A stretch of 64,000 nucleotides of DNA. Source: Epiperipatus broadwayi. Taxonomy: Eukaryota; Onychophora; Udeonychophora; Euonychophora; Peripatidae. The position numbers and the translations under genes are program-made. Where the stretch lies: positions 1 to 64,000 of the forward strand of contig JAQFVV010013087.1 of assembly GCA_028023455.1 (NCBI GenBank). The letters are read 5' to 3'. This document shows, piece by piece, positions 37,690-49,949 of the stretch (positions within the stretch are counted from its first letter, which is position 1; each line of letters opens with the position of its first letter). The notes under the pieces were generated by a model, which did no database searches, had not been told where the DNA came from, and saw only the letters and a list, made by a program, of their open reading frames with translations.

Positions 37690-38105
37690 AAAAATTGTCA
37701 AAATTTTTACTGCCAAGGGCTTTCGGGGAGCTCGTCCCATTTTTTGGGAGTTTTTTTTTTATTAATAAAATAATAAAAATATTTTTAATTTATATGGAGA
37801 TGGTGGGTGGGCGGTTTATTAGTAGGGAGGGGGAGGCGGCTGTTTTTTTTGTGGTTGTTGGGGGGGGACCCACAAAAAGGAAGCTCCCTTCCTTTTTTTT
37901 GGTGTGGTGTTTTTTGCAGAAAAAAAACGCCTGGGGGGGGGGGAAGAAGATTTTGGGGGGTTTTTTTTTTTGTTAAAAAAAAATATTTCTTTTTTTTTTT
38001 TTTTTTTTTTTTTATGGATTTGGTGGTGAGTGGGGTGTGTTGGTGGTTTTGTTTTTTTGTTTTTCTTATAAATAATTTTTGGGGTTTTTTTAGTTAATTT
38101 TAAAA
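37690..38105. other. Homopolymer-rich G/T block of abnormal composition
   Basis: This stretch has many long G and T runs (e.g. G8-G9 tracts near 37861 and 37935, a run of over 20 T near 37988) in a region otherwise very poor in G. Three overlapping frames here encode low-complexity sequence and are not credible genes. It looks more like unpolished long-read sequence or a poorly resolved repeat than ordinary DNA. Confidence 0.6.
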
Positions 38106-38109
38106 ATGA

Positions 38110-39000
38110 ATAATAAAAAATCCGCATAAAAACAAAACCAGGTGTGTATATATTGTACCCTTTTGTTTAGGATAGAATGGATTATTTCTACCAATGTATT
38201 AAACAATTTTAAATTTTAAAGTTAAGTAAGGGTATGATGTATGTTATGTGTTGATGATCTTTGAATAATTTAGTTAAGGCAAGTAAAATAATTGATGTAT
38301 AATATTGTGTCGGTATTTGTAAGAAAGTAGTTAGCTGAAAATCATTATAAGATTGTATGGCTGGGAGAACTGGCCAGAATAAATATTGACTTAATAAGCC
38401 TTACAGATAAATTATCAAGGTAAATTTTAAAAGTAATATGTTAAAGTTAAACAAATAGATTATTTAATAATAAGTGTGTTTAATAGTTATATTTTAAAAT
38501 CCTTTATTTAAAAATAATAATGTAGGGAAAAAGTATATTTTGATCTTATAATATTAAAATAATTATTTTAATATTGTGATATAATATTGATTTATGTAAT
38601 ATTCTATAAATTAAAATATTCATTTTATTTTTCTTTAAATTATTAGCATCTCATTTAGTTTTATAAATCACATGATGTGGAATATTCACACCTGTGCTTG
38701 AAAATAAAATACTGTTATGTGTTATAAATATTAGATTAGGTTTTTAAAAAATAGATATAATAGATGAAATTAAATTTGTTTTGTATTGAAAATAAATATG
38801 TTAGGTTTAAAATAAAGGTAGAAATGGTAATAAATATTAAAATGTCATTTTAAAATTATTTTGAAGTATTTATTGAGTGTAAATAAAATGTGAAAATTAA
38901 TTAAGAATTGAATAATATAATAAAAATAAATATTTAATAAATTATTATTAGTTTTAACTTTATTCTGGCATTCTATTCTGGGATGATGAAGAAAGCATTG
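38110..39000. other. AT-rich DNA, no gene recognised
   Basis: No supported features. Confidence 0.3.
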
Positions 39001-39008
39001 TTGAAATT

Positions 39009-39050
39009 GACCAATGAAATCATGTATTTTGGACAGCTATAAAAGAGCTG
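39009..39050 (+). promoter_or_regulatory. CCAAT/TATA promoter-like segment, possible U3 of family-B LTR
   Basis: GACCAATGAAATC at 39009 is followed by GCTATAAAAGAGCTG at 39036. This is a textbook spacing for a Pol II core promoter, and the orientation agrees with the plus-strand family-B copy ending at 43574. Transcription would start near 39065. Linkage to the LTR is inference. Confidence 0.4.
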
Positions 39051-39059
39051 TGCAGAAAT

Positions 39060-41690
39060 TCCAAGATCACTATTATCTATTACTGTTATCCTATTATACC
39101 GATATACTGTTATACCATCGTCAGTATTTCTACAGCTTCGATAAAGTAATTAAGTATATTATAATAGTCAATTTTATCATTTTAAAATTCTAAAAGTACA
39201 GTAATCTATTATTATATGGTTGTAGTATAGTAAAGCATTGTTAAAAAATAAATATTTCCTACTTGCCAATCTACTTTATCCAATTTATCACCAACTTAGT
39301 TAAACATGGGAAAATCATCATTAAAGATAAAAAGATTGATGGGAAAATTCAAGTGTTATTATCGTATAAAGCTTATAAATTTGCATGTTCTGATAAGTCA
39401 TGTTAATTTACGACTGAATTTTATAGAAAGAACTTTATGGGAAAAATATAAAAAATTTCATGATAAATGGAAAATAGAATGATATAAATATTTTTAGAAA
39501 AAGAAAGGAACTTATTTAAAATATAATAGGAAAATGCATTTGAAAGGAAAAAAACTTTGAAATTTGACCAAATAATTATTTTTGAGTGCTGAGATATTTC
39601 TTTTTTAAAAATATTAAAAATATTTTAAAACAGAAATTTTTCTAAAAAAATATAAAAATTAAGATTATTTGAAAATATGATTTATCATATTTAAAAATTA
39701 ATAATTATTGTATGCTGGACATACCAAAAGTTTTTGAAATTTATTTGATAAAATAATTTAAGTTATTAGCCAACACTATGGATGTTTATTATGTATCAGA
39801 AGACATGGAACCTCAGTAAATATGGAAAGGTTACAAGAATTTGGAAAATTGTCTTGATGAAAAATATTAAAAGTATTTAAATAAGATATTTACATAGCAA
39901 TGAATACCTAAGTGTTGTAAAAAATTTGGAGATAAGAAAAAATTAATTATATCAATTTAAGTCTTATAGAATAAAAGTAAACTTACCATATTTAACTTGA
40001 ACAGTCATTTGGGATTATATGTTGTAACATTGAGAATGGAGCATGCATGGTTACTGGCATCAAAGGTGTAATTATTAAGCTTTTACCAGGAGGAAAAGAG
40101 ACTTCCTGTAATGAACTTATGATCGAGAAGAGAACTTATTATTGTGAGGAATGTTAATGGAGTTGTTGTAAATATAATTTAAAATATTTTTTTTATTTTA
40201 CTAACAAATTTCTAATAATACTTTTTCACAGTATAGAGATAGTGTAGGTACACAGAATATTAAATTATTTACTAACATAGTAATTAAATTTTTATTGTGA
40301 AGAAAAAAAACCTTTAATAATAGTTTTTTTTTTAAAAAAACTGAATTTATTTTAAAGTGTGATAATGTCAAGTAAACAATAATAAAATGTTTTATTTAGA
40401 TCATGATCCAGAATACATCGGCTAAGTAATTGCCAATAAAATTACTTATGGTAATAATGTAAATTATTAATAGTTTTATAAAGTATTTTATTATTTTGTG
40501 TGGATGTATGGATGTGTATATAAAACATGATACCTACACATAATTTATCATTTGTTTAGTTACTTTAAGAATATGCATAATTTTATTGATATCTTAAATA
40601 TATTTAAAAATAAGGAATTATATAAGTATATGATTCTATTATAACTGAACTGAATGTATTAGTTGAGTTATTTAACCTTTACTAATTATTTATTGGTTGT
40701 ATGAGGAAAATAAAATCTTTTAATTGGACTCACAAACTGAAGACAAAGCTATTGTTAAAACATATTAGCCTATAATATTAAATTCAACTCAGATACGTTT
40801 ATAAAAAGTATATTACTAATTTTTCAGGTTATGAAGAGAACAAAGTTCTTTCAAAAATAAATTGCTATTTATTTTTCTAAAATATTCAATTTCGGCAACA
40901 TAAAAGCTGAATATAAACAAAAAGGTCGACTTTACGTTATAGAAAAGTAAATATTTCTTTTAAATATTTCTTTAATATTTTTACTAAAATCTTCAATATT
41001 TTTCGAAAATAATTTTGTTTTATTGTTCTCTCTGAAAATAATTGTAATTTCCATAAATATAATTTTATAATAATTTATATCATGTTTGAAATGAAAATCT
41101 CAGCGTTTTCTTTATTTCTTTGATCAGGTGGTTTCTTTGTTCTTTCCAGCCAATAGAATGTCTTTTTCGGCTGAGAGCATGCTAAGAACAATCAAAACTC
41201 ATGTTCTTTCTTTGTTTAGGTTTAAATGCGTTTTTCTTTTTATTTTTTACTTGTAAAATAAATCGGAAGAGGTCCCATCTTCAGAATTTAAAAATCTATT
41301 CAATACCTGTAAAAGAATATTTTAGATAAGAATGAGAGTAGAGTGGTCAGATGTTATGATTTTGTTAAAGTATTAAAAATATGACATTGATTCTGATTGT
41401 TTATGTTTAAGTTTGAGAACTATTAAAGAATGAAATAATCTTGTCTTATTAGTCAGTTAGCCTTTTATTTTAAAAATGAATTTATTTGTTATTATAGAAA
41501 TTCAGAAATGAATGTAGTGATGTAATGTGATATATTGTTGATAATATCATCTTAATATTAGGTTACATAAGATGAAGATAATATTGTATGTAGGATTTAT
41601 TTATATGGAAACAAGAATATACTATATTGATGATTATACAAGTATAGATAACATAGCCCTATAACTTGTATATATTCATGTTAGTGTTTA
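39060..41690. other. AT-rich DNA, possibly part of family-B LTR copy 2
   Basis: Not coding. I could not align it confidently to the other copies. It lies between the promoter-like segment and the aligned part of the LTR. Confidence 0.3.
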
Positions 41691-41699
41691 TTTTTTATG

Positions 41700-43572
41700 T
41701 GTTAAAATTTAATGTGCCATAGTGCTGAATAAATAGCCTGGTCATTATATTTGGTAGTAGGGGTTATTAGACAAATAAGTCATACCTCATTGCTTGTACA
41801 CTGTGACCATGATAATAATTTGATAAAGATGTTATTAAGTTGAAGTTATAGTGTATCCCATATGCCTACTAGTTTATGTGTTGTTGAAATTTATTGGGTT
41901 ACATCATTAAAAGAAGATTGGTTGTTTTAAAATTGGGAATAATAAATGAGTTTAGAAATACAGAATTGTTTTTAAAGTGGATAAGATAAGTTATGTTGCT
42001 TAGAGTAAAATAAGTGTAAAATTATAAGAACATAATTTCATCAGTGAAAGAATCATAAAACTTCTTATATTTAAAAAATGATATTTTTTTTTATAAAATA
42101 AGTAATTGGTAAATAAAAGGGATTTTAATAATATTATTTAATTATTAAAAATTTTCAAAGACATATTTTTATTGCATATTTTTATTTACAAGTAAAAGTA
42201 ATAGATTGAATCGTGTTTAATGAATGCAAATAATCATAAGTTTTATAAAAGTAATTGTATGACAACGCAGTAATACATGCATTATATTTGAAGTTTAAAG
42301 TGATAACTAGTAAGTAGCTTAATTTGATGATATGCTATGAATCAAGGTAGTTCACATAACTGTTGATTGAAGAATGATTATACAAAATAATAAATGATTT
42401 TTAAAACTAAATAACAAGAATAAGTTCATAGTAAAAGTATTACTTATATGTTTTTAAAACGTATGAATTAATAAAATCTAATAATTGTAAATAAAAAAAA
42501 TATATAATAATATTTTGAAAGTAAGAGCTTATTTAAGAAAATGTTCTGTATGTTATATTTTAAATCATTTTATTTGTATTAGAAAAGTACCTGAATATGA
42601 CTAAATAGAATTCTATCAGAATGTAAATAATGTAGATAATTTTATTGTTAAGTTTGTTAATAAAATTGTTAAACTTGTTTTATAAGACTTGGTGTTGACT
42701 CAATTTCTTCACATCATAATTACATAATCACAGATAATTATAATGAAGACATAGTATTTGCATATCATAAATAAAATTGTTATTTAAGAGTTATAATATT
42801 TTTATTGATATGTTTTATTTAAGAAGTTTTATTTATTGAAATATTCTGATGGTCATGGAAGAATTACCAAAGATTTACAGTAAGTTATATTAGTAATGAT
42901 TGCCACATATTCTCATATTATACTATCATATCATACATGTTTACTTAAGATGCCATATGGATAATAGAAAGTTATATTATATTATTATTATGTGATATAC
43001 AAAAACAACATTATAAATAGAAAGATAGGAGAGTGAATTATAGATTAAAGATTAGTATTACTATTTTGTTATTATTAGTATTATTGAATTGTAGTTAGGA
43101 ATGATATTAAATCCCTTATCATACTTGATTACAAAAGTTATAATTAATTTTGAAATTATTTTAAAAGAACCTGAGATATTTTGAGCTAAATCAATTTTAT
43201 AAAGATATTCAGATTAATTTATTAAGAGTCATTTACTTAATTAATTTTGATTAAAGACGTAAGAGTATTTAAGTAATAGGAGTAGGGATATTATTCTTTT
43301 GCCATTAAGGTGATATTCAGTGGGAGATTAGCTTAATGTATTCGCTCTGCCACTTGTAAACTCACTTCATAGTCTCATGATTTGACTAGATATTCATTTA
43401 TTTAATTTTATAATACAGAACTATATTATTATTTATTAGTTAAGCTAATTTGATAATTTGATATTATTAAAAAATATAGTTACTGTTGATTTAGATACAT
43501 TTTAGATAAACATAGTTATTTATCTGAGCTAGATCAATTTATCGTTATTACATATTTCCTGGAAGTGAGGGT

Positions 43573-43574
<2 letters not shown>
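41700..43574 (+). mobile_element. Long LTR-like sequence, family B, copy 2
   Basis: The reverse complement follows copies 1 and 3. Matching blocks are GGGTTATTAGACAA (41762; copy 3 near 55228), a TTAATAAAATTGTTAAACTTGTTT region (42660), AAATCCCTTATCAT (43110), AAAAGAACCTGAGAT (43165), GCCATTAAGGTGATATTC (43302) and TTTCCTGGAAGTGAGGGTAC (43555; copy 1 near 1110). It stops abruptly at an (AT)n tract, just short of where the primer-binding site would lie. Internal element sequence is missing, so it is a solo or truncated LTR. Confidence 0.55.

Positions 43575-43660
<86 letters not shown>
43575..43660. repeat. (AT)n microsatellite between LTR copy 2 and a PLE 3' end
   Basis: Uninterrupted AT array of about 43 units, bordered on the left by the LTR and on the right by the PLE tail. 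Confidence 0.97.
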
Positions 43661-43662
<2 letters not shown>

Positions 43663-43799
43663 TAATTCAAACAAATATATTTAACACAGTATTCAAAATT
43701 AAATAATATATTCTTTACCAGAAGTACTTTCAATTGTTTCACTGACAATCTTTTTCAACTGTTAATACAAACGTACAAAAAATAAAAACTTGTATTACC

Positions 43800-44202
43800 C
43801 ATCATTCAATCTATTCAAATTTCCCACAATTCTGTTGTCTTTATATTTGCCGATTGTTTATTCATCAAACCACCTCTATTCCTAGATATCATCATTGCCT
43901 CTTTAATTTTACGTTTTTCACTACACCTTTCAATTTGAATAATTTTTATATCTCTATTATTAAATTTAAAACCATAATTACATGTTTTATTATGATCAAA
44001 TATAATTGATCATAATATTCATATTTACTGAAGATATATTTTCTTTCTGTACACGTTTATATAATGTCTTATGATCATTATATCGTTTTTGTAATGTACA
44101 TTTGGATTCCCCTATATATTTTATTCCACAACCACATTCCAACATATATATAACAGAACTTAATTCAAACTTAGAAATCTTGGCTTTGGAGTTATTTATC
44201 AT
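43800..44202 (-). pseudogene. GIY-YIG endonuclease domain of the PLE-1 element
   Basis: This nuclease part follows the RT of the same element on the minus strand. The frame from 44202 shows VIYMLECGCGIKYIGESKC then TLQKRYNDH: the Tyr of the first half, CGCG, YIG and a conserved Arg. After a frameshift near 44020, another frame gives CNYGFKFNN, KRKIKEAMMI and NKQSANIKTTELWE, ending near 43805. The Cys and His residues fit the zinc-binding insertion known in PLE nucleases. In the family it nicks DNA to prime reverse transcription. The frameshift and an in-frame stop make this copy inactive. Confidence 0.7.
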
Positions 44203-44207
44203 ATCAT

Positions 44208-45480
44208 TTATATTATTTGAAGAGAAAAAGAAATTCTACACAAACCACTAAAAAGTTTATAAATTAATTTAGCTTGTTGATTAGATATAAAAGGAATAGA
44301 AATCCATTTATCACTTTTTAATTTACTTAATATTTTCTTATTATTACTCTTATTTTGATTATATTTTGTAATTGTATTATAAATAATATTCCTTCCATAA
44401 CCAACATTCAACATATCAGTAATATATACATTAATATTTTCAATTTTATCACTAATAAATTTGCACAAATAATCATTTCTAAATAAAAATGACTTCAAAC
44501 CAGCTAATTTATGACTCATATGAACTTTAGAATTATATGGAATATAACCCCTAATTTCAACAGGCTTTAAAATCATATTATAATCAAACACATTATTATT
44601 TCTTTTAATAAATATATCTAAAAACTTTATAGAATCTTCTTTCTCCTCATTTAACACCCATTTTACATTATTAATCATATTTAACTCATTAAACAAATTA
44701 ACTATTATTTCATTATGTGCACATATAAATACATCATCAACATATCTACAATATACTTTAATTCCTTTATATTTTATCTGAGACAATATCTTAACCTCAT
44801 AATTAGAAATAAAAAAATTACAAAGCTGTGATACCACCGGAAGACCCATTGGCCAACCAAAATTCATTTTATAAAAGCAATCATTAAACCTAACATATAT
44901 ATTATCATTCACAAATCTTAATATTTTAACAATAAAATTCCTAATATTATTATCTATAGATTTTAAAAACAAAGCTCTTTCAATAATCTCTATTGATTCA
45001 ATACGATTAATTGAACCATACATTTCAGATATGTCAAGTGTACATAACATCATTATTATCAATTTTTATATTTTTAATCCTATTAATAAAATCAAATGAT
45101 GATGAAATCGTATAATCTCCAAATCCAAGCACATCTTGCATTATTTTTTCAATATATCTACAAGCATTATAATAAAAAACACCACCAAAATCAACAATTA
45201 CTCTTAATGGATAACAATTTTTATGCAATTTTATATTTGCAAAGATTCTTGGAAACACTGCAGACGACGGATATAAACTGTAATATGTCTTTGCATCAAT
45301 AACTTTTTCTTTTTAGCAGTCATTAAAATGTCATTGATAAATTTCATTCTATATGTATCAATATTATTTAATTCACTTTTTCAAAACAAAGCTTCTTCAT
45401 TTGATCCATAATTTTCATATTATATTCATCCTGTTTCATTAGGACATCCATAAACCTTTGTCCTCCTTCAAACAAATTAA
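44208..45480 (-). pseudogene. Reverse transcriptase of a Penelope-like element (PLE-1), frameshifted
   Basis: A 284-residue frame (45062-44208) carries RT motif A (LDISEMYGSINR), motif B (GWPMGLPVVSQLCN), motif C with YVDD (residues 107-110), and KFLDIFIKRNNN. It then runs through a thumb-like segment (WISIPFISNQQAKLIYKLF). The upstream part continues in another frame (45258-45034; FPRIFANIKLHKN, VIVDFGGVFYYNACRYIEKI), with a one-base shift near 45045. Still earlier, MDVLMKQDEYNMKIMDQMKK near 45440 looks like the N-terminal region. The order RT then GIY-YIG, the 'FPRI..NIKLHK' segment and motif B type are those of Penelope-like elements. All catalytic residues of the RT core are present, so decay is mild; this is the best copy in the window. 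Confidence 0.82.
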
Positions 45481-45584
45481 TTTATTACTTTTAAAAAATT
45501 TTTAAATCATAAATGAAAGTTATTGTAAACACTAACTAAAATAATTACACAAATATATAAACCATTATACAATTACAAATATAC

Positions 45585-45685
45585 AGTAACACCCTCTGTT
45601 TAAAAGTTTATATCTCAATAACTTTGTATCATTTTGAAGTTCGCTATTATTGAGATATAGACTTTTAAATGGAGTTAATTAATTA
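45585..45685. repeat. Hairpin-forming inverted repeat, possible pogo/mariner-type terminus
   Basis: TTTAAAAGTTTATATCTCAA and its near reverse complement (ending ...ACTTTTAAATGG) form arms of about 24 bp around a 23-base centre. The outside begins CAGTAACACCCTCTG, which resembles the ends of pogo-like elements. It may be a minimal MITE. Confidence 0.4.
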
Positions 45686-45743
45686 ATTTATTTTATTGTT
45701 AGTTTATTAAAATTGAACCTGAAATTAATATTATTATTTTGGA

Positions 45744-45883
<140 letters not shown>

Positions 45884-45884
45884 T

Positions 45885-46990
45885 ACAGAAGATGAGTAAA
45901 ATTTATTAGTTAATGTTAAATCTCCAGTTAGTATTTTTATTAAAAGAATACTAAGAAATGTATTATTTCTATAATAAATTATAAACCGTACTTTAGGATT
46001 ATTAGATATGTGTTTTAAAGACATAAGAGTATTTCATGGCATTTCTAATATGTGAATTTGGTGTGGTAATTTTCTTATGCCATTGGGAGTTTATCTTTTG
46101 GGATGTCTTCTCAATGTTTAAACCAATGTACTTTACAGAATGTGTCATGTTAAAAGGTTCATAATTATATTTGTTATTTTGATAGAACCTTATATTATTT
46201 ATAATAATGACCAAGATTAAAAGTTAAATTTATCATTAAATAAATGAATTCATTATTCTAGTTAAAAACCCAAATATATATTATGAACCTAAGTGTTATG
46301 ATATTTTAATTTAATAAGTTTTTATTTTACATAATTATTGAAAAATATTGTTATATTAAGTACTGTATGGTGCAGTATATCTTGTACTAGTCTTTATGTT
46401 AATTATTTTGATAATTATTGTATATGTAACATAATTGCAGTTTACTATAATTAAATACCAGTTATCTGGATTTTTTTGTTCAGTCCTGGTTTTCTTTTTG
46501 TGTGGATATTTTTAATCCGATTTTGAAGTTATGCAATTCATGTTTCTTCCTAATATCTTTTTATGAGGTTTTCTTTTATGTGATGAAGAAGTTCATATTC
46601 AACTTATAATTGTTATTTCCTCATTTTACATACATGTCTTAAATTTTAAATACTTTAAATGCCTGTAGGGAAAAGGTTTGGCAATAAATTTAGATACTTT
46701 AGAGGATTTACAAAAAGATAATGAAACAGAAGTGGAACCTGTTCCTTTCACTCCAAAAATGATTCCAGAAAGTTTTCAACTAGCTAATCAATTGGAAAAT
46801 CATTATTTGTTAAGGATATGAATGAGCTCATACATTCCAATGAGAACTAAATAGTTGTTGTCTGCATTATGCATGTGCATGTTTATATTTTATTTTAAAC
46901 ACATATATACATGGAGAAACTTTTAGACAGAAAAAAGTTAAGAAGTAAAAATATTTAAGAACTTATAATTTCTATTTAAAAAGAATGAAT
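45885..46990. other. AT-rich DNA, no gene recognised
   Basis: A short plus-strand stretch near 46670-46820 (GKGLAINLDTLEDLQKD, then NETEVEPVPFTPKMIPESF) has a coding look with balanced codons. It follows a pyrimidine-rich tract and an AG acceptor-like site (CCTGTAG at 46663-46669), and it ends at a stop near 46820. It could be a small exon but lacks any family match that I recognise. Confidence 0.3.
46670..46821 (+). CDS. Possible terminal coding exon, unrecognised protein
   Basis: After an acceptor-like CCTGTAG the plus strand reads GKGLAINLDTLEDLQKDNET, EVEPVPFTPKMIPESFQLAN and QLENHYLLRI before a stop (TGA) at about 46819. The composition is acidic and non-repetitive, with prolines and few of the A/T-run artefacts typical of the surrounding DNA. 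That makes chance less likely than for other short frames here. It contains no domain I recognise. The frame would be the last exon of a gene transcribed left to right; upstream exons were not identified. Confidence 0.35.
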
Positions 46991-46991
46991 A

Positions 46992-47135
<144 letters not shown>

Positions 47136-47139
47136 TCAT

Positions 47140-48030
47140 CTATTTCCTACCCTCATACCTTAGTTTGAACCCCAATCTATCATAGGGTGTATGCAATATG
47201 CTTATATACCGAAAATCCCCTAATTTTAAACCACGAGTACAATGCTTGTATTATATATAAGTATAACTCATGCCCAAATAAATAAAATATTATGGATTAA
47301 GTATATGTTCACATAATTTAGATTTATTTAAAAGTAGGTTATGTAAGTCATAATTGCACACACACTATAATATGCATTTTAAAACTAATATCAAACTTAT
47401 AAATTGTTAATTAAAATTATTTTGTTTGAATCTATTTACAAAAATATATTACAGTCTTAATATATTTTGATTTAAAATAAAATTCATATTCGTTTGGTAG
47501 ATAGATTCAAATATTGCAATTTAAAACATAAAATAATTTTCTTTTAATTTAATAAAAGTCGTTCCAATTTATTTCTTTTAAAATAAAAGAGGGACAATAG
47601 TTTAATTATTTAATGTTATAGAAGCTTATCTAAAAATACAGCAGATGCCCACTTAAGGTTTTCTTTAATTAGTAAAAGTAAATTTTAATTAAATCTAGTT
47701 TGTAATTTGAATGTCGACAAGGAAGTTAACAATAGAAATTAATTAAAATTTAATTAAATTCCTTTAGACATTTGGATGGGTTTAATTCCATCTGATAAGT
47801 CCGATATATTTTTGTAATGCTCCAGGGCAGTTCTATTGTTCAATTCCACTATAAAAAGGAGGGTTTTATTTTGTTCTCCATTCTGGTGTTGCTAATGAAA
47901 TGATTCAATTGATATTCTAGTAAAATATACTTCAAAATATATTTTCCTGAGATTTTAGCTACATGCCTGCGAACTTATATTTGAAGCCGAGTTTTCATCT
48001 CCAAATTAATTCACCATGTTTACCATACCT
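47140..48030. other. AT-rich DNA, no gene recognised
   Basis: A TATA-like CACTATAAAAAGGAGGG at about 47850, with ATTGTTCAATT upstream, is a weak promoter candidate. No coding sequence follows it on the plus strand. Confidence 0.3.
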
Positions 48031-48034
48031 ATTG

Positions 48035-48247
48035 CTAACCATGACATGACTGAGTAGAGCCAGCAAGAAGGCTATTTCTTTCAGGAATGGCTGGCTGCTG
48101 CTCTAGACCATTGGAAGCTATCACATAAGGAACCCTGGAACTGCTGCTGCTGCCAAAAATATGAACAATTCCAGATTTTGCTGCTGAGTTATATAAAACA
48201 TGCTGATCATCCATCAATTTACCTGAAAATACTTCTCCAGAGGTAAC
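48035..48247 (-). CDS. Possible terminal coding exon of an unrecognised protein
   Basis: The minus strand has an acceptor-like ...TTAATTTAG at 48248 followed by an open frame to a stop at 48035: VTSGEVFSGKLMDDQHVLYN, SAAKSGIVHIFGSSSSSRVP, then YVIASNGLEQQPAIPERNSL and a short tail. GC content and codon variety are well above the background, and the residue mix (serine run, Gln and Pro) looks like a regulatory protein tail. An alternative acceptor TTTTCAG lies at 48224. No homologue or upstream exon could be named. It may be the last exon of a host gene transcribed right to left. Confidence 0.4.
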   Translation of the reverse strand, partial: VTSGEVFSGKLMDDQHVLYNSAAKSGIVHIFGSSSSSRVPYVIASNGLEQQPAIPERNSLLAGSTQSCHG

Positions 48248-48249
48248 CT

Positions 48250-49530
48250 AAATTAACCCAAGAGGTCTTGTGATTCCTAACTAACATGCTATAGCTATTT
48301 TGAATTGTTTTTCTTTTATTTCACACAACTTCATTATGTACTTTTTTTAACATGTCCTAATATAATCAACAGTTTTGCTCTCTATCCTTGAGTTAATATT
48401 TTCTATTTATTAAGCTTTCTTTTTCTTTATTATAATAATGTGTCAGAATCATCTTTGACCGAGTGAATTATTCCCTTTGTTGATAGTAAGATGCCACTAT
48501 TAAGTCATATTTTAAATTTATAAATAATTCCCAATTTTCTTATCTTGCAAATCGCTCGTTCGAGAATGTTCTAATCTTCTTTAATATATAATAATCAAAT
48601 AGTTTAAAATCTACATTTTATTGATTTTAACCTAATATGAGAGTATGTGCAAGGTCAATGATTAAATGTGTCCCCAGATGCATGATTGCATCAATAAACC
48701 TATGCTTTCTTTTCAAACCTGCAAGCATGCATTTTCCTATTTTTAATTACTGTGTTCTACTTTAATTACCAAGTTCATCATTGACGTCGAGAATGTGCAG
48801 ACCCTTTTAAATGAATTCCTGGGAATTTGATTGGGTATTTTTCTTAATCCCAGTAAAACCCATTTAGTATGTGTTACATACATTAGTCTAGTATTGCTGG
48901 TAAATGAATTGGTTGTTGAGACCGCTTTCTTTTGCTTTCCAAGGATTTTACATGGCCAAGTCCATTTTCTCTTTGTTTCCTGCAGTTCCCAGGCAGAGTG
49001 TGTACTCAAATGTCACACCTGGAAATTAGACACAGTCGTTACCCAGTCGCTAAGTTGCAGCTGTCCGTGACAACACTTGCCTATGAGTCAGTGGCGATAT
49101 GCCCTTCGTAATCATTCCAAATATTCACTATTGTTTTATTTATATATTTATTTTTACAAAGCATTCATGATTTAAATGTATCACAACTTCCATCCTTTAA
49201 TAAATTCATTACTAGCAATACTGACCTCCCATTATTATCAAATAAATGTTTTGTCACATCCCCATTTTGTTGCTTAGTAAGCTTTTGTCCATGCTATTCT
49301 CAAAATCAATAAATATTTTATAACACTTAATTTTCAAATATTTTATTAAACTATTATAATTACTCAAAGTACCTCACACATGTTCCTATCTCATTTAGCA
49401 CATTATCGTAATATTATTTTAGCCCGAGGGATAGAATATATAATTTTGCTTTAAAACCTTTTTGTCATTTATTGGAATGACATGACAACAATTATTTAAT
49501 ATGTGTCTCTGTCTCATATAAGCAGACAGT
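48250..49530. other. Mostly AT-rich DNA with a GC-richer block; no gene recognised
   Basis: The stretch 48720-49100 is less AT-rich and holds overlapping frames on both strands (88 and 79 residues) with no recognisable motifs. It could be an old repeat or an exon, but evidence is insufficient. Confidence 0.25.
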
Positions 49531-49534
49531 GGTG

Positions 49535-49575
<41 letters not shown>
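49535..49575. repeat. (AT)n microsatellite
   Basis: Array of about 20 AT units. Confidence 0.95.
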
Positions 49576-49578
<3 letters not shown>

Positions 49579-49727
49579 TTTGTGAAATCATTTAAAAAAT
49601 GTAATTTTGATCTTTTATTTTATTGATTCCTATCACTGTCTCGGTCTATATATCTATTTTATGCATTTCTTTTGTACATCCATAGACGTTAATTAGAAAT
49701 CCAAACTTATCTTAGTATAGAGTCTTT

Positions 49728-49938
49728 TTGTTTCTCCCTGACCACCAGGCACCAGTAAAAGGTTATACTAGTAGAAGCATCAGATGCATTATCATGCAGG
49801 TGGCGCTGTGAAATTTGGACTTTAGATTCGAATTTAGCATATCTAGAAGGCAACCCCTCCTAGAATGTTCAGTTTCATGTGTGGGGTTTGAATTCTGCAG
49901 TGTGTTAGCGAGATAGACAATTCTGACTGTTACAATAT
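49728..49938 (-). repeat. Dispersed repeat, SINE-like, copy 2
   Basis: The minus strand begins TGTAACAGTCAGAATTG, followed by TATCTCGCTAACACACTGCA and GAATTCAAACCCCACAC, and ends near GTGGTCAGGGAGA. Both ends match the copy at 20170-20386; the middle is diverged. AAATTCGAATCTAAAG sits at the position of the B-box-like segment in the other copy. Confidence 0.4.
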
Positions 49939-49949
49939 ATATATATATT

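Noticed and set aside
37695-38127. Overlapping 93-102 residue frames rich in Phe, Gly, Pro and Lys
   Set aside because: They lie in the homopolymer-dense block, with no domain and a composition set by G and T runs.
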